This document shows, piece by piece, positions 31,284 through 40,457 of a stretch of DNA of 64,000 bases. The position numbers and the translations under genes are program-made. The stretch spans positions 62,001 to 126,000 of the forward strand of contig NZ_NMQR01000003.1 in assembly GCF_003545805.1 (NCBI RefSeq), written 5' to 3'. This stretch comes from Photorhabdus sp. CRCIA-P01. GTDB taxonomy: Bacteria; Pseudomonadota; Gammaproteobacteria; Enterobacterales; Enterobacteriaceae. How positions within the stretch are numbered: the stretch's first letter is position 1; the number at the start of each line of letters is the position of its first letter. The notes under the pieces are model-generated. The model made no database searches. It saw only the letters and a program-made list of their open reading frames with translations, and was not told where the DNA came from.

Positions 31284-34200
31284 ATGAAAATGTTAGCAAA
31301 TAATATTACACAAAGTGATTTAATCACTGATGTTTGCCTTAAAGAAGACGCAATAACATTGATGGATATGCTTGAGAATCAACTGAATCACCAGGCAGAT
31401 GGATATGTTGTTATTGATAAAGAACAATCGCTCAATTACGCTGATTTCTATTTAAAAGTAAAAGAGATTGGATATTGTCTATCAGAAATGAGCTCAAAAA
31501 ACTCAATGGGTATTGGGCTTTTTTGTGATCCTTCTATAGATTTAATTTGTGGTGCGTGGGGTATTTTATCAGCGAATAAAGCCTATTTGCCTTTATCGCC
31601 TGACTATCCGGCTGAACGTCTCAAATATATGATAGAAGATTCTGGTATTGATGTGATTTTTACCCAATCGCATTTAAAAGAGCAGTTGCGGGACATTGCA
31701 CCAAAATCGGTATTAATTATCACACCGGAAGATGTCGCTCTGACGATAGAAACACGAACAATAGAAGATATTCTCAATACGGCTCGAGTTCCCAACTCAA
31801 CCAGTCTGGCTTATATTATTTATACTTCTGGTAGTACGGGTAAACCAAAGGGAGTTATGATTGAGCATCACAGTATTGTGAATCAAATGAAATTTCTTGC
31901 AAAAGCGTTCAGCTTAGGCAAGCACTCTCGAATTTTGCAGAAAACGCCAATGAGTTTTGATGCTGCTCAATGGGAAATTTTAGCGCCGGCAATAGGCGTC
32001 CAAGTGATTATTGGTCCTTTAGGATGTTATCGCGATCCGGATGCGATTATTAAAACAATTCTTCAACATCAAGTGACGACTTTGCAATGTGTTCCTACTT
32101 TATTGCAAGCGTTACTAGATAATCCTAATTTTTTGGATTGTTTATCACTGACTCAAGTATTCAGTGGAGGAGAGGCGCTGACAACCAAATTAGCCGCTCA
32201 ATTTTTGAATAGTTTTACCTACTGTGAATTAATCAATTTATATGGCCCAACAGAATGTACGATTAATTCATCGTATTTCCGGGTGACAAATGAAGCTTTG
32301 CCGAATTATCAAACATCTATTTCAATTGGTATCCCTGTAGATAATACAGAATACTACGTTCTTGATGAGAATAGATTACCTGTAGCGGTGGGAGAAATTG
32401 GCGAGCTTTATATTGCGGGTGTTCAATTAGCACGTGGTTATTTGCATAAACCAGAAATGACAAAAGATAAATTTATTTGTAATCACCTTGCACTCGGAAC
32501 TAAACATCCGTGGTTATATCGAACGGGAGATCTGGTGACGAGAGGGAATGATGGTAATACTTATTTTGTTGGTCGGGTTGATAGCCAGGTCAAGTTACGG
32601 GGTTATCGTATTGAGCTTGATGAAATACGTCATGCGATTGAAGAACATAGCTGGATAAAGACGGCGGCAATGTTAATTAAGAAAGATGCCAGAACGGGTT
32701 TCCAAAATCTCATGGCATGTGTGGAATTGGATGAAAAAGAAGCCGCGCTGATGGACCAAGGTAATAGTAGCTCACATCACAAATCAAAAACCAATAAACT
32801 CCAGGTGAAAGCTCAACTTTCTAATTCTGGTTGTCGGAGTGAAGAATTGTGTGAGAATCGTCCTGTAATCTTACTGCCTTATAAAGAAGGAGAGATAAAA
32901 CAGAGAGAATATGCCTTTGGGCGCAAGACATATCGCTATTTTGAGGGGACAGAAATAACGGTAGAGACACTAAAAACATTGCTGACAACCACTCAGCAGC
33001 GTGAAATTTGTTCTTTGCCACTGAGTCATTTAACACTTAAAGATTTCGGCTATGTGTTGCGTTATTTTGGTCAGTTTACCAGTCATCAACGTTTATTGCC
33101 AAAATATGCCTATGCTTCACCGGGTGCTCTCTATGCGACTCAAATGTATTTTGAATTGCATCATGTTCTCGGTTTGGATGCAGGGATTTACTATTATCAC
33201 CCCGTGACTCACGAGTTAATAAAAATTTCGACGTTGAGTCGTCGGCAAAAGCCAACGATAAAAGTACATTTTATTGGAAAGCGTGAAGCCATTGAGCCCG
33301 TTTATAAGAACAACATACAAGAAGTTCTGAAAATGGAAGCGGGTCATATGATAGGGCTCTTTGACGACATACTACCGGAAATCGGCTTGGGTATTGGTGA
33401 AAGTGAATATCAAGCTGAATGTCCTGATTGGTATGATGGTAATATTCAGGATTATTACCTTGGTGCATTTGAAATATGTCGCTATGAAAATAGATTACCA
33501 CCATTTGATACCGATCTTTATTTGCAAACACATGCCAATAAAATACCTGAGATGCCCTGTGGTTTATATCACTTTTCTAACGGGGAATTTGTGCGGATAA
33601 GTGATGATATTGTTCGGAAAAAGGATGTTATCGCGATTAATCAGCAAGTTTATGATCGTTCCAGTTTTGGTGTGTCAATTATTCCACGTTGTGTCCCTGA
33701 ATGGCATTATTATATTACACTGGGTCGTCGATTACATGCGTTGCAAAGTAATCAATTGTGTATTGGATTAATGTCATCTGGTTACAGCTCAGAGAGCAAT
33801 AACGATTTACCTTCGGCGAAAAGGATGCGATCTATTCTTAATGCGCTTGATAGACCTATGGCGGCATTTTATTTCTGTATAGGTGGGTGTGTTAGCCAAG
33901 AGCAATATACTTGTGAAGGTATGAAAGAAGATGTTGTTCATATGAAAGGGCCAGTTGAGATCATTAAAGATGATCTTCATCAGCAACTCCCTCAATATAT
34001 GATTCCAAATAAGGTATTAGTTTTCGATAAATTACCTTTGACGGCCAATGGAAAAGTGGATTATCAATCTTTGTCAAAATCTAAAGCAGTGGAAGATATC
34101 TCAACACAGAGACCATTAGTGCCATTACGGACAGAGACTGAATTGAGGCTTGGAAAAATTTGGATGGAAGTGATGAAATGGGATTCAGTCTCTGCACACG

Positions 34201-35162
34201 ATGATTTTTTCGAGAGTGGAGGCAATTCTTTGATGGCCGTAGCTATGGTTAATAAGATCAATGAAGCCTTTAATATTCGTTTTCCGCTACAGATACTTTT
34301 TCAATCTCCCAATATAGAAGAGTTGGCTAAGTGGATTGAGCAAGCCGATACTAAAACAATATCAAGATTAATCTTATTGAATCAGGCAAGTCAGGACCCA
34401 ATTTACTGTTGGCCGGGTTTGGGCGGATATCCTATGAGTTTGAGGCTGCTGGCTAATAAAGTGGTTCCCGACAGGGCATTTTATGGAATACAGGCATATG
34501 GGATAAACGAGAGTGAAATACCGTTTTCTTCTATCCAGAGAATGGCAGAGAAAGATATTAAAGAGATAAAGAAAATACAGCCAGAAGGGCCCTATACATT
34601 ATGGGGATATTCATTTGGTGCCCGGGTAGCATTTGAGGCTGCGTACCAGCTTGAACAAGCCGGAGAAGAAGTTAAGGCGTTGAACTTGTTGGCACCGGGA
34701 TCGCCTCATCTTCACATGAAGCAAGAGAAATATCATGATAAAGGCGCTGAATTTACTAATCCGGTTTTTGTTCAAATACTTTTTTCTGTATTTGCTCGTT
34801 CAATCAGTAGCCCAATGGTTAAAACTTGCTTAGAACAGGTGAATAGTGAAGCGACATTTATTAACTTTATATGTAGTCGTTTTAAAAACCTGGAGCCATC
34901 ATTAGTAAAACGTATCGTTAGGATTGTGACTTTGACTTATGATTTCAAGTACAGTATTGATGAGCTTTATCACAGATATCTAAAGGCACCTATAACTATT
35001 CTCAAGGCGAATAAAGATAATGATTCATTTATCGAAAAATCTGGCGGGTTTTCATCAACACCACCTAAAATAATTAAATTGATATCGGATCACTATCAAC
35101 TGCTGGAAAATGAAGGTGTGACTGAAATTGAGAAAATAATCTCGCTTTTAAATTGCCGGTAA
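31284..35162 (+). CDS. indC: Indigoidine synthetase-type NRPS (A-Ox-T-TE)
   Basis: This 1292-residue single-module NRPS matches indigoidine synthetase in length and domain order. The adenylation domain (about 20-460) has Y-T-S-G-S-T-G-K-P-K-G near 180. An oxidase (nitroreductase-like) domain (about 540-880) is inserted between motifs A8 and A9, with A10 (N-G-K-V-D) near 922. The carrier domain has G-G-N-S-L near 980 (pantetheine Ser), and the thioesterase has G-Y-S-F-G near 1110 and a late His in S-D-H-Y-Q-L. IndC enzymes cyclise and oxidise L-glutamine, giving blue indigoidine. In minimycin producers the same type of enzyme (MinA) also supplies the C-nucleoside ring precursor. The ribosome binding site is weak. 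Confidence 0.93.
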   Translation: MKMLANNITQSDLITDVCLKEDAITLMDMLENQLNHQADGYVVIDKEQSLNYADFYLKVKEIGYCLSEMSSKNSMGIGLFCDPSIDLICGAWGILSANKAYLPLSPDYPAERLKYMIEDSGIDVIFTQSHLKEQLRDIAPKSVLIITPEDVALTIETRTIEDILNTARVPNSTSLAYIIYTSGSTGKPKGVMIEHHSIVNQMKFLAKAFSLGKHSRILQKTPMSFDAAQWEILAPAIGVQVIIGPLGCYRDPDAIIKTILQHQVTTLQCVPTLLQALLDNPNFLDCLSLTQVFSGGEALTTKLAAQFLNSFTYCELINLYGPTECTINSSYFRVTNEALPNYQTSISIGIPVDNTEYYVLDENRLPVAVGEIGELYIAGVQLARGYLHKPEMTKDKFICNHLALGTKHPWLYRTGDLVTRGNDGNTYFVGRVDSQVKLRGYRIELDEIRHAIEEHSWIKTAAMLIKKDARTGFQNLMACVELDEKEAALMDQGNSSSHHKSKTNKLQVKAQLSNSGCRSEELCENRPVILLPYKEGEIKQREYAFGRKTYRYFEGTEITVETLKTLLTTTQQREICSLPLSHLTLKDFGYVLRYFGQFTSHQRLLPKYAYASPGALYATQMYFELHHVLGLDAGIYYYHPVTHELIKISTLSRRQKPTIKVHFIGKREAIEPVYKNNIQEVLKMEAGHMIGLFDDILPEIGLGIGESEYQAECPDWYDGNIQDYYLGAFEICRYENRLPPFDTDLYLQTHANKIPEMPCGLYHFSNGEFVRISDDIVRKKDVIAINQQVYDRSSFGVSIIPRCVPEWHYYITLGRRLHALQSNQLCIGLMSSGYSSESNNDLPSAKRMRSILNALDRPMAAFYFCIGGCVSQEQYTCEGMKEDVVHMKGPVEIIKDDLHQQLPQYMIPNKVLVFDKLPLTANGKVDYQSLSKSKAVEDISTQRPLVPLRTETELRLGKIWMEVMKWDSVSAHDDFFESGGNSLMAVAMVNKINEAFNIRFPLQILFQSPNIEELAKWIEQADTKTISRLILLNQASQDPIYCWPGLGGYPMSLRLLANKVVPDRAFYGIQAYGINESEIPFSSIQRMAEKDIKEIKKIQPEGPYTLWGYSFGARVAFEAAYQLEQAGEEVKALNLLAPGSPHLHMKQEKYHDKGAEFTNPVFVQILFSVFARSISSPMVKTCLEQVNSEATFINFICSRFKNLEPSLVKRIVRIVTLTYDFKYSIDELYHRYLKAPITILKANKDNDSFIEKSGGFSSTPPKIIKLISDHYQLLENEGVTEIEKIISLLNCR

Positions 35163-35213
35163 TAAATACAATCCGTGAGATTTAATAAGTAGATGTCAAT
35201 ATATATACCTAAT

Positions 35214-35340
35214 AGATTTCGAGTTGCATCGCGACGGCAAGGGAGCGAATCCCCGGGAGCATAGCAAACTATGTGACCGGGGTGAGTGAGTGCAGCCAAC
35301 AAAGAGGCAGCTTGAAAGATAACGGGTATAATATCAAGAG
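35214..35340 (+). repeat. ERIC element, copy 6
   Basis: This 127-bp copy lies between indC and the psuG homologue. It ends 18 bases before the latter's ATG and so would be in the intercistronic message. Confidence 0.95.
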
Positions 35341-35358
35341 AATTAAAAGGTATATAGC

Positions 35359-36294
35359 ATGAATATCAGTCATAGCGTTCCACTTAAATTCAGCCGTGAA
35401 GTAAAAGAAGCACTTGAATCAGGAAAACCAGTTGTTGCTCTGGAATCCAATGTGATTACACATGGCTTGGATTACCCTGATAATGTCACAACAGCTAAGC
35501 ATGTTGAGCAGGCTGTTCGTGAAAGTGGGGCAGTTCCCGCAACGATAGGAATAGATAATGGTGAATTTCTGATTGGGATGTCGGATGAACACATTGAAAA
35601 ATTTGCTACTGCATCTCATGTTCCAAAGGTCACGAGTCGGGATATTCCGGTCGTATTAGCGAGTGGCGGTATGGGGGCGACAACCGTGGCATCGTCAATA
35701 CTTGCAGCAGAAATAGCGGGTATTAAATTCTTCTGTTCTGCGGGGATTGGTGGAGTACATCGAGGTGCGGAGACGAGTATGGATATATCAGCAGACTTGA
35801 CTCAGTTAACGCGTTCCCGTGTTGCCGTGGTCTGTGCTGGCGCAAAAAATATCCTCGATATTGGATTAACATTGGAATTCCTGGAGACATGGAATGTACC
35901 CATTATATCCTATCAGTCGGATGATTTTCCTGCATTTTACTGTCGTTCCAGCGGATTCAAAAGTCCACAACGTCTTGATGATCCTGCCGTAATTGCCAAA
36001 GCGATTGAAATAAATTGGATGTTGCCGGGAGGAAAAGGGATATTAATTACGACACCAACCAAGCCAGAGGATGCGATAGAGAGTCAAAAGATTGATATGA
36101 TTATACAAGATGCGGTATTAGAGGCTAAGGAGAATAATATTGTTGGCAATTCTTTGACAAAGTATCTGATGAGAATGATTGACCGAGAAACCAAGGGGAT
36201 CTCCGCGAAAGCCAATATGGCTGTATTAGTTAATACAGCCAACATTGCGGGGAAGTTGGCGGTGGCCCACACCATTTATAAAAATGGATGTTGA
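35359..36294 (+). CDS. indA: Pseudouridine-5'-phosphate glycosidase family (IndA / MinB-like C-glycosynthase)
   Basis: This 311-residue PsuG-family enzyme shows conserved blocks [22 protein letters not shown] and T-P-T-K-P-E-D-A. PsuG reversibly joins uracil to ribose 5-phosphate by a C-C bond. In minimycin biosynthesis a homologue (MinB) is, as I recall, the C-glycosynthase that attaches the oxazine ring. Placed directly after indC, it is named indA in indigoidine clusters. A housekeeping pseudouridine salvage role is less likely because the partner kinase PsuK is absent. Confidence 0.88.
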   Translation: MNISHSVPLKFSREVKEALESGKPVVALESNVITHGLDYPDNVTTAKHVEQAVRESGAVPATIGIDNGEFLIGMSDEHIEKFATASHVPKVTSRDIPVVLASGGMGATTVASSILAAEIAGIKFFCSAGIGGVHRGAETSMDISADLTQLTRSRVAVVCAGAKNILDIGLTLEFLETWNVPIISYQSDDFPAFYCRSSGFKSPQRLDDPAVIAKAIEINWMLPGGKGILITTPTKPEDAIESQKIDMIIQDAVLEAKENNIVGNSLTKYLMRMIDRETKGISAKANMAVLVNTANIAGKLAVAHTIYKNGC

Positions 36295-36327
36295 TCTTTC
36301 CCATTATTTTCATCATCTGGGCGTGTT

Positions 36328-36454
36328 TATACCCAATGGATTTCAAGATGGATCGCGACGGCAAGGGAGCGAATCCCCGGGAGCATAGATAACTATGTGA
36401 CCGGGGTGAGTGAGTGCAGCCAACAAAGAGGCAACTTGAAAGATAACGGGTATA
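36328..36454 (+). repeat. ERIC element, copy 7
   Basis: This 127-bp ERIC copy lies 34 bases after the indA stop, at the left edge of the junction with the acquired cluster. Confidence 0.95.
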
Positions 36455-36536
36455 TTCATTATTTTACTGCCAGAATATCGCTTTAAGTTAGTAAGCCTAC
36501 CGCCTCTTTTGGGTGGTAGGTATTGAGTGACTCACC

Positions 36537-36595
36537 TTTTCAGGCGAAATTTACCTTGGCAGATCCCACCCCGAGTAAGTTAATTTTCAACTGAT
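36537..36595. repeat. Direct repeat left copy (mhpD 3' end)
   Basis: This 59-bp sequence matches 49972-50030 in the same orientation at 55 of 59 positions by my count. The pair brackets the nine-gene cluster at a distance of about 13.4 kb. Confidence 0.85.
36540..36595 (-). pseudogene. 3' remnant of an MhpD-like hydratase gene
   Basis: Read on the minus strand, the last 18 codons (Q-L-K-I-N-L-L-G-V-G-S-A-K-V-N-F-A, stop) match the C-terminus of the intact hydratase gene at 49975 with two conservative changes. The rest of the gene is missing. It is a scar of the event that placed the cluster here. Confidence 0.8.
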
Positions 36596-37001
36596 TTATA
36601 TAACGTAAACCAGTTTATCCAACGATTGGCCGAAGAGCGAGCTGCACAAAGCGTTCTGGCGACATGAGAAACTAGTTCCCTTCAAGTGATCTACTATTTT
36701 GAAATCTTAATTTAGATGCATTAGATGATACCTAATAGTAATTATTTCAATCAGAAATCAAATAAGATTGGTACTTATCATATTCTCATAAAAATATTAA
36801 TTTCATTTTTCAAGGAGTTGAATGTTTATTACTTTATGTGATCAATAATTTATTGAAATACTAGTTAAGATAATTTATGGTTTCATCAATGAAATGTTAA
36901 ATATTTATTTTCACTGATATTGATTGTATTAAGAAGCTATAAGCACCGCAGTAATTATTCTGTTGCTACTAGTAAAGGACTGTTTGTTATAGAGAGCAGA
37001 G

Positions 37002-37043
37002 ATGCGTTTTATTTCAGAAACAGGAGAGAGGCAAGGTGAGTGA
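37002..37043 (+). CDS. Candidate 13-residue peptide overlapping the cluster's first gene
   Basis: An ATG preceded by AGAGAGCAGAG opens a 13-codon frame (M-R-F-I-S-E-T-G-E-R-Q-G-E) whose end overlaps the GTG start of the fusion gene by eight bases. The cluster encodes an MccB-like adenylating enzyme, and MccB acts on a seven-residue peptide also beginning M-R. This could therefore be a precursor or a leader peptide that couples translation. Such short frames also arise by chance, so support is weak. Confidence 0.2.
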   Translation: MRFISETGERQGE

Positions 37044-40000
37044 ACAAAATCAAACTGTAACTTTACCCGGTAAAAGAAATATAGGATTACTTATCGGAGA
37101 AGGGCTCTGGGATGACTGGCTAGATATAGATGCGGTGAAAAAACTGGTTAACCACCCGTTACTCATCGCAATGAATGAAGAACGAATCACTCTGTCCGGA
37201 ATGCGTTATTTCTTGATTCAACATCATCATTATTCACGTAACTTCACTCGCTTTTTGTGTGCTCTGATCAGCCATCTTGATAACTTCAATGATATTCATC
37301 ATCTGATGGAAAATTTACGTGAAGAGATGGGAATAAATGAAGAGGGAAAAGTCACTCATGCTGAGTTGTTTCAGCGTTCACTGATGGAAACAGGCGCACA
37401 GGTCAGTTCTGTTCCTGCGCTTGAAGAAACCTCTCATTTTGCTTCGTGTGTCCTGAATTATTGTCGCTCAGGAGAAATTGCTGATGGTTTAGCTGCACTT
37501 TGCTTGGGGGCCGAAGCAATTGTTCCAATGATCTATAAGCCTGTATTGCATGCTCTTACGCACTTAGGTATTTCTGAACGGGGATTAGAATTTTTCAAAT
37601 TACATATTGAAGAGGACGAAGATCATGCAATTACCATGATGCATATTCTTCACAATATTACAGAAAATAACGAACGATTAGCGAAGCGAGTAAGAGAGGT
37701 TGGTAAAAATACGATATTGCTGCGTTGTAGAATGTTTGATGCTGTGTATGAAAATATAAAAAACGAGATATTTCTCACTGAAGACGCGTGCAGAACTTTT
37801 GAAAAATACGAATCAAATGTGCGTAGTTACTGCCGTAATTATCCGGCCATATTCACTACGGCAAACAATGCTCTAGTGACTGACAGACAGGGTAAATCAT
37901 GGATTGATTTTTTATCAGGAGCTGGATCATTAAATTACGGTCACAATAACCCTCTCTTAAAATCTCATATCATTGAATATATTGAAAAAGATGGAATAAC
38001 GCATTCTCTGGATTTATATACCAATGCAAAACGGGTATTCATTGAAAGCTTTAATCAGCAGATACTGAAACCACGGGGCTTGCAGTATCGTTTTCAGTTT
38101 ACCGGGCCGACAGGAACCAATGCAGTTGAAGCTGCAATGAAAATCGCACGTAAGGTGACGGGGCGCAGCGACATTGTTGCGTTCACCAATGCGTTTCACG
38201 GAATGTCTCTGGGCGCTCTTGCAGCCACAGCCAGAGAGAAAAAACGAAATGCGGCAGGTGTTTCCCTAAACAATATAGTACGCCTTCCTTTCGAAAATTT
38301 CCTTGGTCAGAATGACACGTCACTGGACGTTTTGGAGAAAATGCTAGTTTCTCCGGGTTCCGGTATTGACTTGCCAGCAGCAATTATTCTTGAAACTATT
38401 CAGGCAGAGGGTGGGGTCAATGTAGCGAGCGTAGAATGGCTGCGGAGTGTAGCAGAGATCGCAGCCGCAAACGATATTTTGCTTATTGTTGATGATATTC
38501 AGGCTGGTTGCGGTCGTACAGGCACTTTCTTCAGTTTCGAAGACGCTGGAATAAAACCGGATATCGTCTGCCTTGCAAAGTCTGTTTCAGGATATGGACT
38601 TCCCATGTCTCTTGTTTTAATGAAACCGGAACTGGATATATGGCAACCTGGAGAACATAACGGAACTTTCCGTGGTAATAACCTTGCATTTATTGGTGCC
38701 ACATATGCTCTTGATTACTGGCATGATTCACATTTTTTGCGAAGCCTTAAAAATAAATCGGAAATCGTGCATGAATACCTGCTAGGCCTGCATCAACAAT
38801 ACCCCCAATTGATCAGAACAATCCGAGGAAAAGGAATGTTGTGGGGCTTAGAACTCTTTTCTTCGCAGGCAGCAGAAAATGTCAGAAACCAAGCCACTGA
38901 GTTAGGCCTCATTATAGAAACATGTGGTCCGCTGGGACAGGTCATCAAATTACTTCCTCCGCTGACCATCGAAATCAATGTCCTTGAGCAGGGATTATTA
39001 TTACTTGAAAAATCCCTGAAACAGGTTTCCGTTCGGTTAGGCATGGCGAATAAAATAAACACTTCATTATTGACACCTCATGACACTCTGTTTTATCAGG
39101 ATGAAGTCTTGATTGAAAAAAAAATACTTAGTCTTAACGAAAATGAAAAATCCTCTTTATTAGAAGCGCAGAAAAACCTAAGCCAGAAACTCGCTGATGG
39201 AGGACTAAATTTTGAGGGCAAAAGCTATCCGGTTTCAATTCGCCCTCTTATTTTGTCTGATAACCTAATTCGGCAACTCGCCAGCATCGGTGAGCGTTTT
39301 ACAGGAATATTTGAAAAATTCGCTCATGCATGGGTGGAAAATGTCTCAATACGTGAATATTTTCCGACTTACAAGAGAAGCGAACATTATTTATTTAATT
39401 TGCCAAATCATACCCCTTTGACCAGGATTTTCCGTCTGGATGGTCTTTTCAGTGAAGATGGTACTTATCAGATCTTGGAAACTAATACCGATTGCCCCGG
39501 GGGAGTGATCCAGAATGGGGTTGTAGGTGCATTGTGGTCAAAGGTGTCAAACCCTTTACTGAAAGGTATTGAAGCCAGTGCCGATTTTCAGCCCTTTGTC
39601 CAAAATCCCGATTTATTTCTTGAGACATTATTGGAAACTCATCGCGAACGTACCGGAGAGCCAGCCAGCAGAGTAGCCATTGTCACTTATAAAGGCCGGT
39701 TCAAAAATGAGGTAGCCTGGATGATAAAAGGCCTCAATCGTCTGGGGGTTCCTACCGAGGAAATTGATGCATCTCTGTTACGTCGGCATAACAACAAGGT
39801 AATAGATCCGCAGGGTCGTGTTATTGATGTGGCCTATAACAAACTCGATTTGCGCGACTTTATCGATGAACCTGAAGTTAAAGAATATCTTATTGCAACA
39901 TCTCATGGTGAAGTCACTTTCATCAATCCTCTCATCTGCCAATGGCCGCTCGCAGATAAAGCCATAATGGCTGTCCTAAGTGATCCTCAAATGCTCTTTT

Positions 40001-40455
40001 TCCTGCCCGAAGAGGAAAGGGCTTTTTGTCTTAAACATATTCCCTGGACACGCATCCTCCGCGCGTGCCAAACAACGTCTCCTCAGGGAGAGCAAATCGA
40101 TCTAGTAGACTGGGCAATTCAAGAACGAGGGACTCTTGTGCTCAAACCTTCTAACGCAACAAGAGGAGAAGGTTTGTTGGTCGGTCCGTTTACCTCCGCT
40201 CAGGAATGGGAAGCGACCTTACGTCTTGCAGAGCAAAGTGATGAAACATGGGTCATTCAACGATACATTCGCGGTCGCGTGATTTCCGCAGTTCATCCTG
40301 ATATTGGCGTTACAGATTCAATGTGGTCAGGTTTGGATACCTATGTATATGGTGGCCGGTTTGCAGGTTTTCAGGCACGTGCCAGCTTCGATCCGGTCAT
40401 GAATGTAGGGCGCCGGGGAATTCTTTTGCCGGTAGTGAAAATTAAAGAGGCATAA
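37036..40455 (+). CDS. Three-part fusion: haem-oxygenase-like diiron oxidase, class III aminotransferase, ATP-grasp-like ligase
   Basis: This 1139-residue protein starts at GTG with AGGAGAGAGG upstream. Residues about 25-225 form a haem-oxygenase-like diiron (HDO) domain with candidate ligands Glu97, His108, Glu160 and the H-x3-D-x2-H motif His190/Asp194/His197. Residues about 260-665 are a PLP-dependent class III (EctB-like) aminotransferase with G-P-T-G-T-N-A-V-E, the D-D-I-Q-A-G-C-G-R-T-G acid and Lys515. Residues about 680-1139 resemble a circularly permuted ATP-grasp (glutathionylspermidine-synthase-like) region with L-E-T-N-T-D-C-P-G-G and late L-K-P-S-N-A-T-R-G-E-G. All three sets of key residues appear intact. 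The product probably oxidises, transaminates and ligates one amino-acid-like intermediate. I know of no described protein of this architecture. Confidence 0.8.
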   Translation: MSEQNQTVTLPGKRNIGLLIGEGLWDDWLDIDAVKKLVNHPLLIAMNEERITLSGMRYFLIQHHHYSRNFTRFLCALISHLDNFNDIHHLMENLREEMGINEEGKVTHAELFQRSLMETGAQVSSVPALEETSHFASCVLNYCRSGEIADGLAALCLGAEAIVPMIYKPVLHALTHLGISERGLEFFKLHIEEDEDHAITMMHILHNITENNERLAKRVREVGKNTILLRCRMFDAVYENIKNEIFLTEDACRTFEKYESNVRSYCRNYPAIFTTANNALVTDRQGKSWIDFLSGAGSLNYGHNNPLLKSHIIEYIEKDGITHSLDLYTNAKRVFIESFNQQILKPRGLQYRFQFTGPTGTNAVEAAMKIARKVTGRSDIVAFTNAFHGMSLGALAATAREKKRNAAGVSLNNIVRLPFENFLGQNDTSLDVLEKMLVSPGSGIDLPAAIILETIQAEGGVNVASVEWLRSVAEIAAANDILLIVDDIQAGCGRTGTFFSFEDAGIKPDIVCLAKSVSGYGLPMSLVLMKPELDIWQPGEHNGTFRGNNLAFIGATYALDYWHDSHFLRSLKNKSEIVHEYLLGLHQQYPQLIRTIRGKGMLWGLELFSSQAAENVRNQATELGLIIETCGPLGQVIKLLPPLTIEINVLEQGLLLLEKSLKQVSVRLGMANKINTSLLTPHDTLFYQDEVLIEKKILSLNENEKSSLLEAQKNLSQKLADGGLNFEGKSYPVSIRPLILSDNLIRQLASIGERFTGIFEKFAHAWVENVSIREYFPTYKRSEHYLFNLPNHTPLTRIFRLDGLFSEDGTYQILETNTDCPGGVIQNGVVGALWSKVSNPLLKGIEASADFQPFVQNPDLFLETLLETHRERTGEPASRVAIVTYKGRFKNEVAWMIKGLNRLGVPTEEIDASLLRRHNNKVIDPQGRVIDVAYNKLDLRDFIDEPEVKEYLIATSHGEVTFINPLICQWPLADKAIMAVLSDPQMLFFLPEEERAFCLKHIPWTRILRACQTTSPQGEQIDLVDWAIQERGTLVLKPSNATRGEGLLVGPFTSAQEWEATLRLAEQSDETWVIQRYIRGRVISAVHPDIGVTDSMWSGLDTYVYGGRFAGFQARASFDPVMNVGRRGILLPVVKIKEA

Positions 40456-40457
40456 CT

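Larger units (their letters stand above)
36295..37035. other. Junction between the ind locus and the unknown cluster
   Basis: This 741-base region contains ERIC copy 7 (36328-36454), a 59-bp copy of the mhpD 3' end (36537-36595), and an AT-rich stretch (about 36700-36990) that should carry the promoter of the following nine-gene cluster. Confidence 0.6.

Noticed and set aside
36604-36663. Short plus-strand frame resembling the tail of a helical protein (L-A-E-E-R-A-A-Q)
   Set aside because: About 20 codons without a start or a recognisable family; next to the repeat scar, but too short to call.
37036-40455. Possibility that the fusion is an assembly artefact of three separate genes
   Set aside because: One uninterrupted frame with normal linkers and no internal stop or ribosome binding site at the domain joints.
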